Assembly (NCBI GenBank): GCA_951230915.1
Contig: OX579639.1
Location: forward strand, 6,014,001 to 6,078,000
Length of the DNA stretch: 64,000 nt
Source: Antitrichia curtipendula
Taxonomy: Eukaryota > Streptophyta > Bryopsida > Hypnales > Leucodontaceae
Direction: 5' to 3'
Position numbers and translations under genes: made by a program. Shown here in pieces: positions 12,890 to 22,500 of the stretch. Positions within the stretch are counted from its first letter, which is position 1. The number at the start of each line of letters is the position of its first letter. The notes beneath the pieces were generated by a model. The model did not search any database, was not told where the DNA came from, and was given only the letters and a program-made list of their open reading frames with translations.

Positions 12890-12959
12890 GTCTTGTCCCT
12901 TGCAAATCCTTTTCTAAAACCCTAAAGCTTATTTGAAACAAAATATTAAAACACAAAAT

Positions 12960-14239
12960 ACAAAACACAAAACACAACAAGAAAAAACACAAAAGTAGGT
13001 AGATGGAGCACTTGCCCTAGAGTTACAAGGAGCTGCAAGGTAACTGACAATTTCCCCCCCCCTCCTGACTCACAAGAACCCTCCCTTTTCAATCTGGAAA
13101 AGGAGGGGAGGATAGAAAAGCCGCTCTGCCACTCTTAGCGGTGGTCAAGTCCGCCAGGGCTCCCTCACTGAGCCGCCAGGCGGATCCTGACGAACTCCGC
13201 CACCCCCTGCATGTGAGTGGGGTGCCCGTCTTCAACATGTTGGCATCTCCCAAACAATTTCCTGAGGTTACACTAGGTGTCCGAAGTTGGAAGGAGCGTT
13301 CTTGGAGTAGAGTAGCATCTTTAAATAAAGATCTTTGAAACAAAACCTAGCACTTTGTTGAATACCAGTATTCTAACTTTGAATTAAGTAAAAGTCTTGG
13401 GTTGAAAATTTCAACAGTGAAGTACAAATTGAGGACACTACGAATCATTGATTGCACAAAATGATGCCCACATTGAAGGATAGCTCATCGTCACAACGAT
13501 ATCTGGCATTAGAGACGATGTGAAGAATTTCTTGAGTTTGCTGTCTTTCCATCGGTGCATGGCTTTCGAATCATTCCACCGACTTAGTCTTTTCAGCCTC
13601 GCTTGCATTCGAGGAGACAACTTCTATGCATCGTTCAGCTTCAGTATGCTGCCACAACAGCTTCTCAATAACTACAATAACATTGTGTTTCTCAAACATA
13701 AATTTCTCCACATTGTATTCACCTTGCCACGCGTTTGGACAGTAGGAAGGGGCCATACCATTTACATAAAAATGAATCAACCTGTTGTCCCAAACCATGT
13801 TCCTTCCTATGGTTCCCGTGGAACACATTGCACAGAACGCCAAATCCACTAATAATACTAAATTCCTGATGCAGTAATGAGGTGACAATGAAGTCAAAGC
13901 AAAAGGTGACCTCTATGCCACAACTATACTCACTTTCTGTTTTTCTTTCCCTAATCAGAGCTCTGATGACTAATGAGAGAAGATCAATGTGAAAGCACGA
14001 ATACTAGAACCAAAATCCGACATACTCAAATAACACCTCAGGTGATACATCCTCTGTAAGACTAGATGGCAACGACATTAATCACTCAGGTCAAAACTGA
14101 TTTCCACTACTTCTAAATTTGACAAGAGTCATGTTGAGACGGACAACTAAATGTTGGACCATATGAAAGAATGTGACTGCAATCAAAGACTTTGACCACG
14201 TGCAGCGACACTGGCCGTAGGAATGATACATAAAACGAT
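12960..14239. other. Intergenic region with unrecognised open frames
   Basis: A GC-rich patch (13090-13340) and a minus-strand frame of 108 codons (13897-13571, with a further open segment to 13438) are present. The latter contains NACRG-like and EKLLWQHTEAERC segments and looks protein-like, but I recognise no family and cannot join it to an exon. It could be a relic of a transposon gene. The 3' untranslated region of the DiT gene should lie just below 14240. Confidence 0.4.
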
Positions 14240-17200
14240 CTAGTACAAGCCGATTGCCTTCCACCAGAGACCTCCAGCCACGGTCCAAACCAAGATATTC
14301 CACACAGCCATCACTGCTCCATACTTGAAAACATCTTTCAGCTCCACATAACCCGCTGTCATGAACCCAAAGGGAACAAGAATCAGAAAGTTACACAGTA
14401 TTTCATATAAATAAGCTTCACAATTGATAGAACCCAGTCTTTTGAACAATAATCTCATGTATGCAGAGATACAGATACAGATACAGATACAATCGACCCC
14501 TCTAATTGCATGTTCCCTAAATATCCAAGAATCTTTCAAGTTGTGTATACATTTGATTGGACAACTTCAACAAGTCAAGTTGGGAACATGCATGAATGAG
14601 AATGCAAGGAGAAGCCCATTCTCTGTCGCCACGTCATTACATGCACTCATGGCTAATCCAACACGGGATAGAAACTACAGCAAAGAATTGCAATGCAAAT
14701 TAAGTACGAGAATTCACACAACAGCAGGGAGAGGCAATTATACACATCAGGGAGTATACAGAGTCAATGGTTCAAACACTTACAGCCGAAGTATACTGCA
14801 GCCTGGCCACTGCTGTAGTGTGTAATTCCACCAAAAAGGTTGGTATTGAAAGCGAGTGCCAAAGCTGCCAAAACTGTGGGAACTCCAGAGGCGATGTGCA
14901 TCGCAAGGAAAGCGGAGTAGAGGGCACCCACGTGTCCAGTTTGACTAGCAAAGAGGTAGTGAGAGACGAAGTACGTGGCTTGGAGTACCCCAAAAGCCGC
15001 AGGCCAGCTTAGAGAATACGACGCAAGAGTCGCAGCAACAGCATCCGACATCCACTTGACAAGACCTAGGCTGGACAAATTCCCGGCCATGCCAACCAGA
15101 ACCGCAAACCACGTCAACGTGTCCCAAGCAGACTTCTCGCTCAGACAATCGTCCCAGTTCAAAACGCCCACACAGAGAAGAATACAAAGTCCCAACATTG
15201 CAGCCACCACGCTCGCAATCCCAAGTGTCTCCCTGCAAAATGAGAACAATTGCCAATTTAAACTGGCGGATACTAAACCTAATCCAGTCTCCTATTGGCT
15301 GACCCCGTTACCAAAAGCAACTTATCTCACTACACTTGGATGGCCTTCTATTAGCAAGTCGGGTGTAACCATGACTTGACTCATGTTTATGCCACTCAAT
15401 TTTTAATGAAATTATTATCCCTCCAATACTGGTCCACAACCTCTGATTGCACAAGAAATCACCATACGTTGAGTGAGACATTTTGATCTCAAGAGAGTTT
15501 GGCTCTGGAACCCAAAGTGATCCCAAGTCATCTCCAATGATTGCACACTCGTACACATTTGCATCAAATGCGTATCTTCTCAAAACCGTAAGATTGAGAA
15601 AACTCAAAGAAAGCAAAGAGAGTAACAAGCTGATGTACGAAAATGGGAGGATGGTTTGATGGTGATGAAGTGCATACCCAAAGACCCAGAGAGTGACAGC
15701 AAGCAGCATAGTGGCCACCATAGACCACTCGTTCTGCGTTACAGGTCCCAGAGCCTGGAGTTTCTTGGTAGCCTCAGCCGGAGCCTCCGGAGTGTCCTTG
15801 ACTTCAGGGGGGAAAAGCTTGTACAGAATAAGTGGGGTTGTGAGAAGCGCTAAGAAGGCCGGCACGCTCGCCGCTTTGAACCACGACACCCATGGGTTGG
15901 CCACGATCACGCCAAGCTCTTGCGCTAGCTTCAAGCAGAGCAGATTCTGAGCCGCCGCGGTCAGAAACAGGGCACTCGAGTTTCCAGCTGCCTAATTAAC
16001 CATCCCAAACCCCTGCAAGCTCGTTAAGAGAATTCGATGCTAAATCACAAAACCCTAAAATCGACTCTTCTCAATCCCTAAAAGACAAAGTATTCTTCAT
16101 TTTAAAACAACCAATTGGATTGAACATATTATGAAATAAATAATTCAGATAGAACCAAATGTTGTGTCACTAGAATCAATGAAGGGCACTGTATGTGTTG
16201 ATCAGAAAATAAATAAATTTGAACAAAAGAGAAGTCCCAATATGACCTATATAAAACTGCCAAAAACAAAAAAACGCAATAGAACTGAAATCAGAATCGC
16301 GGTATTGTATGGCCAATTCAATACTCGCTCATGCTCAATTGGAGCGCGACCATTGCTCACCTGGAATTGTGTCATCACAAGATATGCACCCAACTTGCTG
16401 GCGGATTTGTGCCTGGGCTTGCTGTCGGAGGAGAGGGACAACGAGCTGATGATAGGCAAGAACACGCCGCCCGCTCTGGCCGTGGTGCTGGGCATGGCAG
16501 GCGCCAGGAGCGTCTCGCTCAACGCCAAGCCGTAAGAAAGCCCGAGTGTGCTCTTCCCCAGCAACTTGACGAAATAGGTCGCAATACGGTCGCCGAGCCC
16601 GGTTTTCACAAACCCTCGCGCGAAGAAGAACGAAATCACGATCAGCCAGATGACGTCGTTCGTGAAGGCGCCGAAGGCGGCAACGAACGTTAGGGTTTTG
16701 GTTAACACTGTGACGGTCAATCCCAGAAACGCCCACGCGCCCACAGGCAAGGGGGAAAGCACCAAGCCTGTGATGGTGGACGCGAAGATCGCCAGCAGTT
16801 GCCACGCTTGCATCGTCACGGCCTCGGGTTTCTTCACCAGGAACCGCAATGCCAGCCCCACCCCGACGGACAAGACGAACGGCAAGGGTTTCACCCCCGC
16901 CCACGCGGGAGGAGTCTTCTGCGCCGTAGTCTCGCCATCCGCAGCAACCGCACTGGCACTCGCCCTCGTCACCACCACACCCACGCCAGACCGCACATGA
17001 TTCCGAACCTCAAGCTTACTCTTCAACCCACCATCCAAAATTGCCAACCGCGAGCTCACATCCTCCACATTCGACAGAAACGGCGAAGAAGAAGAAGACG
17101 ACGAGGGCGACAACGAAGACGACGACGTCTTCGCACTCACGCAAGCGCTCTTCAACGATTTCCTCAAGGAGAAGCTCGCCCCACCACCACTGAGACGCGA

Positions 17201-17512
17201 TGGCGATGCGAAATTGGCGATCGCAGGTGAGCGATGGCGGAGATTCCGAGGCGACCACTGCAGGCTGGCCCTGGCCTGCAACGTCGCCATGGCTGTTGCG
17301 GCAACTGCTGCTGCGGACGGTGAAGAGCCCTGCCGCTGCGACAGCAGAGGAGAAGAACGCAAAGAGTTGCAAAAGGATTCCTCGATTGGTGATGAAGCTC
17401 GATGAGCTCTGGCTTTCCGTTTCTGTTGCGATGATGACGATGAGGATGCTCTTTTGCGGAGGTTTGATGACGACGACGACGACGGTGTCGATGATGAGGA
17501 AACAAGTTTCAT
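14240..17512 (-). CDS. DiT: Plastid 2-oxoglutarate/malate (dicarboxylate) translocator
   Basis: Four exons join in phase: 17512-16361, 15991-15678, 15232-14784 and 14355-14240 (676 codons). The protein is a DASS/Na-sulfate-symporter-family transporter of the chloroplast inner envelope. It exchanges malate for 2-oxoglutarate or glutamate and links plastid nitrogen assimilation and photorespiration to the cytosol. Family marks seen are FVKTGLGDRIATYF, MPSTTARAGGVFLPI (from about residue 340), GNSSALFLTAAAQNLLC (about 387), NPWVSWFKAASVPA, WDDCLSEKSAWDTL, FASQTGHVGALYSAFL, THYSSGQAAVYFG and the C-terminal WWKAIGLY. The first 200 residues are a very Ser/Arg-rich plastid-targeting region. A second in-frame ATG at 17290 (MATLQARASLQ) looks like a more usual transit-peptide start. 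Exon 2 needs the TAG acceptor; see findings. Confidence 0.94.
14466..14491. repeat. GATACA hexamer microsatellite
   Basis: About four tandem copies of GATACA lie in the last intron of the DiT gene. Confidence 0.85.
16165..16270 (+). repeat. Dispersed intronic repeat, copy in DiT intron 1
   Basis: The landmarks, in order, are TCACTAGAATCA, ATGAAGGGCA, GATCAGAAAATAAA, AAATTTGAACAAAAGA, AAGTCCCAATATGACC and AAACTGCCAAAA. The same ordered landmarks occur at 20805-20905 (SBT2 intron), 58845-58950 and 59228-59338 (PLAC8 intron). The copy lies about 90 nt downstream of the 5' splice site of DiT exon 1, on the strand opposite to transcription. Confidence 0.72.
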
Positions 17513-18080
17513 GACCAAAATCGTCTACTGTAATTATAGTCTAATTTTAGAGAGGAGAATCATGTGACGGGAATCACATTCACTCCAGGGGGCAGAGAAT
17601 CGGGATCGTGGTTGCTGGTGGGCCTCATTATGAGTTCAGAGAATGTGAAGAGGAGAACCTGCAGCGTGCGAGCTTTGATGTTTGCCTTTGGTCTCCCGAA
17701 AGAATTGGGTACCGGTATACCGGATAAAGAAACCATCACGAACTCTGCTGCAAGATTGTCATTATTATTGTCACTTTTAGTGGACACTGACGTACTACAG
17801 TGAATATTCAAATGAGAGTCATATTTTCATAGTTCCCTGAATGGGTTCGTACCACTCACCATTTTGGGAAGGGTGATTCCGTGAACACTTTTGAACCCCA
17901 CTGCTGATTCGAGGAAGAATCAGGGTATTTCAAGGTATCTAAGAAGCTAAGATTCTCAGCCCATGCATTTTGAATTCAAGGATGAAAGCGTTTGTACTTT
18001 ATATAACTGCCGTATGTGCAAGTGTTGTTATTGTCAACCGTTGTTCAAATTCCAAGTGAGAAAGGGGGCCAATCAACATC
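17513..18080. promoter_or_regulatory. Upstream region of DiT
   Basis: This is the 5' flank of the minus-strand DiT gene. Short overlapping frames on both strands near 17560-17810 are mirror frames of one open stretch and are not supported as a gene. No core promoter element could be assigned. Confidence 0.4.
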
Positions 18081-18326
18081 ACTAGTGGTAGTCACAGCTT
18101 GTTCAAGGTGCGTGTGAACAATGGAGATCTCTGTGGTGGCGACGACGTAGGGTTGGCTTCTTTTTATCGGAATATTCTTAGCGTGATATTGATTGTTCAC
18201 TTCAACATTAGCGGTAGTCACAGCTTGTTCACCGTGATGGTGAACAATGAACATTGAAGTGGTGGCGGCGTAGGGGTGGCTTCCTTTCGATGGAATATTC
18301 TTAGCGGAACATTGATTGTTCACTCT
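18080..18326. repeat. Two-copy 123-bp tandem repeat
   Basis: Two units share GCGT/GGGTTGGCTTC, GAATATTCTTAGCG, ATTGATTGTTCACT and AGTCACAGCTTGTTCA. For example, AGCG-ATATTGATTG at 18180 matches AGCG-ACATTGATTG at 18303, an offset of 123 bases. The period is a multiple of three, so the minus strand stays open through both units (18332-18045) as a 41-residue repeat beginning VNNQ.. An inverted, shorter version lies at 18545-18600. Confidence 0.8.
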
Positions 18327-18354
18327 CAACATCCACCTCCGGAGGTGGATGTTG
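18327..18354. repeat. 28-bp perfect palindrome
   Basis: CAACATCCACCTCC is followed directly by its exact reverse complement, GGAGGTGGATGTTG, with no spacer. It sits at the right edge of the 123-bp tandem repeat. Confidence 0.95.
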
Positions 18355-18544
18355 TTCTCTTATCTTTCCCTTTTGAACTCCCACTTTGACCTTTGGACTT
18401 CTAATTTTGTCTTCATTTCACCTTTTTGGCTCCAAAAAGGACTCCAAGGTAACTCCATTATCCATTCTCCACATTCTACCTCAAAGAGGGTGGTCATAGC
18501 TTCTTCTAAAAACGTGGTTTCTCATTGGCTACTACAAACATGCT

Positions 18545-18602
18545 CCACTATTAAATCTTCATTGTTCACATGCACCTTGAACAAGCCGTGACTACCACTA
18601 CT
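18545..18602 (-). repeat. Inverted partial copy of the 123-bp repeat
   Basis: Read on the minus strand, this segment contains GTAGTCACGGCTTGTTCAAG followed by GTGCATGTGAACAATGAAGAT. It matches the 18083-18130 part of the tandem repeat in opposite orientation. Together they could fold into a long-range hairpin. Confidence 0.7.
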
Positions 18603-18884
18603 ATGGATGTCATGTTAATGTTATCACAAGGGTAAAGAGAAGTTTGCATCGGTAACTCACTATCATCTTCCAAAGTACGCCAGACAAGTATCAGTTTGTA
18701 TACCATTTGTTGTACAAAGAAATAAAGACTTTTCAAGCATATAACACTTGTGAAAAGTGATATAAAATGAAAAATCAAGACTTTGGACACCAATCGGACG
18801 ACAGAATGGCATTTCCATTGTCAGTGTCATGAATAAAGAGCTGTTCTCATCAGGAGCTGACAAGCATCTCCAAAAAAGCAGTTC

Positions 18885-19100
18885 ACATAGTTTATTTGCA
18901 TCCAACTGCACATATGTGCAAGTACACCCATCATTATTCCATTACGTTCAGGTATGCTGGTTCTTAGTAACGATAAAGTATCTCTTAACCTGAAGGGAAT
19001 GATGCATTAGACGGATAAAACTAAAAGCATGCAAATCATTGAGACTGCAAATCAAGGTGAGATGGTAGCGCACGTCAGTCAGATTCCGGGTCAGAAGGAC
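18885..19100. repeat. Copy of SBT2 intron-7 sequence in the 3' flank
   Basis: This stretch aligns by eye, over roughly 210 bases, with 20052-20265, the last intron of the neighbouring subtilase gene. Shared landmarks are TATTTGCATC, CATATGTGC/GCATGTGC, GTACACCCATCA, ATTCCATTA, GAAGGGAATG, AGCATGCAAATCA and GTCAGTCAGATTC. It may be a duplicated intron or another copy of a dispersed element. Confidence 0.65.
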
Positions 19101-19586
19101 CTGAGTCCCCACACATCCACCAATGGGAACAAACGAACAAACAAGGAAGACAATCCAATCTGATGACAGCACGGGAATGAATGGCTGCCAAGCAAATGGT
19201 CCCTTGCTATAATTTTCCAGTAACCCCAAGAACTGGCCAGCACAAAGATGACCAGCACAAATTCTTCAATCTCTGAAGTAACAAAAAAAGTCCACAGAAA
19301 GGTGAGTGATTTTCACTCGTCTCTCGAACACACGAAGCTACAGGTAGATGTTGTCAGAATCAATACCAAGTCAAATCAAAAGAATGTGACGACGGGAAGA
19401 AGAACAATCGACAGAGGTGAGACAGAATTACTGCTACCATGAGCTGAACCAGCTCAGAAAACGCATTGCATACCGTGAACCCTATTGCTGTTGCATGACC
19501 CGTTTGATCATGTCCAAATCCTAACAAAGTGTCTGCAACCCCAGCAGCTACCCAAGGGGCGTAGATTATTAGTTTCCAAATCAGAT
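19101..19586. other. 3' flank of the SBT2 gene
   Basis: No further gene was seen. This stretch probably includes the 3' untranslated region of the subtilase, whose TAA ends at 19587. Small frames on the two strands overlap each other and carry no motif. Confidence 0.45.
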
Positions 19587-22500
19587 TTATTTGAGCCTCT
19601 TGTTCACAACGGAGACAGGAATGCGGGCGACGTGACCTAGGGAGCCCGTGATGGTGATCCGAGCGAAGCTGGCGGCTTGCGACGCCCGCGTGGCCCTCAC
19701 GGTGAACGTGATGACTTGCTTGTTCGCACGTCCCACGCCGATGGTAAACACCGCCGGATTGGCAGTGACCACGAAGTCACTGGGGTTGCGGATGGTGATT
19801 GTGTACTTCTCCCCAACTGGAGCAACGTTCGTGACGGTTCGCGGCACGAGCTTGGTTCCCACCAACGTTGCAAAGGTGATCGATGGGATGTTGAGGTCCG
19901 TGGCGTGGCCTACCAGTCTTGGACACACGGTTTTCGTGGCACCGAGAACCTCCCGCGGCGTCGACATCGAGCAGAGGAATTTCACGTAATCGGTAAAACC
20001 TGGTGTTGGCAGAACAAATGCATGCATAGTCAGAATCAATCAGGCATTTTCAAAAAGTGTATTTGCATCTGCTCGCAGGCATGTGCTCGTACACCCATCA
20101 ATGAAGTTTCTATTCCATAATTCGGAAGCCTGGAACATACTTGTGATGCTAAAATATCAATCAAACTGAAGAGAATGTCTCACAAGTGCAAGCATGCTAA
20201 CAATGAGATTCCAAAACAAGACCAATACGGTACGAGAAAAAACAGTATACGAAGTCAGTTAGATTCTGAGATGGCAGGATGTAAATCACCACACTTATGA
20301 ATGACATCATTGAGTATAGCCGCATCATTTTGGGAGAAGACAAGCAAGAGGAATGAAGGGACTCACCAGTTTCGAAGATGAGTCCCGGGTTCAAAGCCGC
20401 ATTAATGTTGAGCGCGCCGCCGCCCATATCGAAAGGAGTGGCAGCTTGCAAGAACGGGGTGGCATTGGGAGAAGGCTGCTGCGCTTGGAGAGGTCGCCCC
20501 TGCCGATCCACGACATCCGCCGTGGTCGCCATCGCCGACGCGAGCGCCGCGGGAGACCAAGTTGGATGCTTCGCTTTGAGAAGCGCGGCCAGACCCGCCA
20601 CATGGGGTGTGGCCATGCTGGTACCCGAGATCATCGCAAACCTCTTCCCTGTAATTTCGAACAATTGAACCATTAACAAAATTCGTGAAGGCCAGGTTCA
20701 GATAGCCCCTAAAGAACCAAGAATTCATGGCTCTGCTGACCCTAAACCCTAAACCCTTTCACTGGATCATACTGCGACAGATGTTGTTCAAATGGAGTCA
20801 AATTATATATCACTAGAATCAGTAAGAGCGTTGCGTATGATGGGCAAAAATAAACGAATTTAAATCAAAGAAGAGTCCCCTATGACCAACTGAAAAATGC
20901 TAAAATCGTAAGGTCAGATTTATCCCCATGATCATAAACAGATAGGGCACTCCAGGATTTCAGTGATAAAAGGTGGAGTTCAATACCTGTGAAAGCAGGA
21001 TTGTCAGTGCCGATGGGAGACCAGGCACCCCAGATCAAGTACCCCGGCGCCATGACATTCGGTTTCAAAATGTCCGCTTCGTTGAAGTTAAAGTCCATTA
21101 CATCCGGCCCTCGCGACGAAAACAGCGCCACTTGCTGAACCGCTTTCGTGTAGGTCACGGCGAGTCCACTGCCGATCCTGCCAGTCGCGCCGAACGCGGT
21201 AACCTTACCATTGCGATCCTTCTTCGTGTAACGGTTGTAATAATTCAGAAGAGCCTGCATTCACCAGAGCGCACTATCAGTCAAAACTACCGAACTACGC
21301 CGTAACCCCAACAAAACCAAGGATTTATGGCTTGTCAACGATCAATTCAATTGACAATAGTCAAAAGTATGATTAAGTTTTAAATTTATAATTTTAGGGT
21401 TAAGAGTACATATCCCCAGAAGCAGAACATAAACATGTGTTGGCCACAACATAAAAGACAGTTCTTATACGGAGTATGATATACTCAAAACTGCTAAAAT
21501 CATGAAGCCAAATTTGGAGCTCTGGTCTCTGTAGGGTATGAAAACACTCGGATCTCACAAATGCGGAGTTCTAAAATCAGGTCAGCGTGCGAATCCCGAA
21601 CTTACAGTGCTGTCGACCATGTTTGGGAAGATGACGAACGGCACTTGAATGGGAATGGGATCAAACTTGCCACCCGAAGTATCCGAGTCCACCACCAAGA
21701 TCACCCCCGCGGCTCCCACCGTCCGCACTGTCTTCACCAATTGCTGCAAGGTGCTTCCCCCAAACACATAATCAAACGAGTACGTGCACACTAGGATCTT
21801 CCCACGGATGAGGTTCCGGTTATACAACGACGCGTCCTGGCAATCCCCGGGGGACTGCAAGGGGTCGGTTCGGACCACGGCATCGTCCGCAGAAATCAAA
21901 GGGTAGAGACCCACCCCGGCAGTGGGGGGCGCCAGTCCCACTCCCTTGATCACGCCCCGGTTCCCGAGCGTGAGTACATTCGGGAAAGTGCGATCGTCCT
22001 GCCCTGCAGCCACCGACAACACCCAAGGGCTGAACGAAGTCACCGTCTTGGCATACGGACCGCCGTTTCCTGCGGCTTGAACCACGAGCACATTCGCCTT
22101 CACGGCATTCAGGAGCGCGATGTCGAGTACGTTGAGGAAAGTGCTGGAGGAGCCGCCTGGAGGACTGTTGGGACCCAGGGAGAGACTCAGCACATCCACT
22201 CCGTCGGCGACTGCTTGGTTGCACGCCGCGATCACGTCCGGGATGAAACCTCCGATGAAGCGGTACAAGGCTTTGTAGACAGCAATCCTGTAAGAACGAA
22301 ACGCATGCACACCGTCAAGCAAAGCTCCTACAGGGAGCGACGGGGTTGAATGGAATGTGACGGTGGCGGGGAAGGTTGCAGGCACGAGAGATTTATGATA
22401 GAGAACTCAACTTGCTCTTGGGGCGACACCACTCGCTTTGCCATAGTGGACACCATCGACCACCACGGGAACTCCGTAGTTTCCAGCTGCAGTGGATGCC

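Larger units (their letters stand above)
10330..12960. mobile_element. PIF/Harbinger DNA transposon (inactive copy)
   Basis: The element is defined by the transposase relic (plus) and the Myb-like relic (minus) in convergent order. Boundaries are approximate. I looked for terminal inverted repeats with a TWA duplication and could not fix them. GC-rich stretches at 9780-9835 and 13050-13080 both contain G/C homopolymers but do not align well enough to be called termini. Confidence 0.7.

Noticed and set aside
9780..13080. G/C homopolymer stretches as terminal inverted repeats of the Harbinger element
   Set aside because: The sequences beside the homopolymers do not match well enough and no TWA duplication could be found.
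16331..17514. Several long frames on both strands over DiT exon 1, up to 189 codons
   Set aside because: They are mirror or shifted frames of a GC-rich coding exon; only the frame from 17512 gives the conserved transporter sequence.
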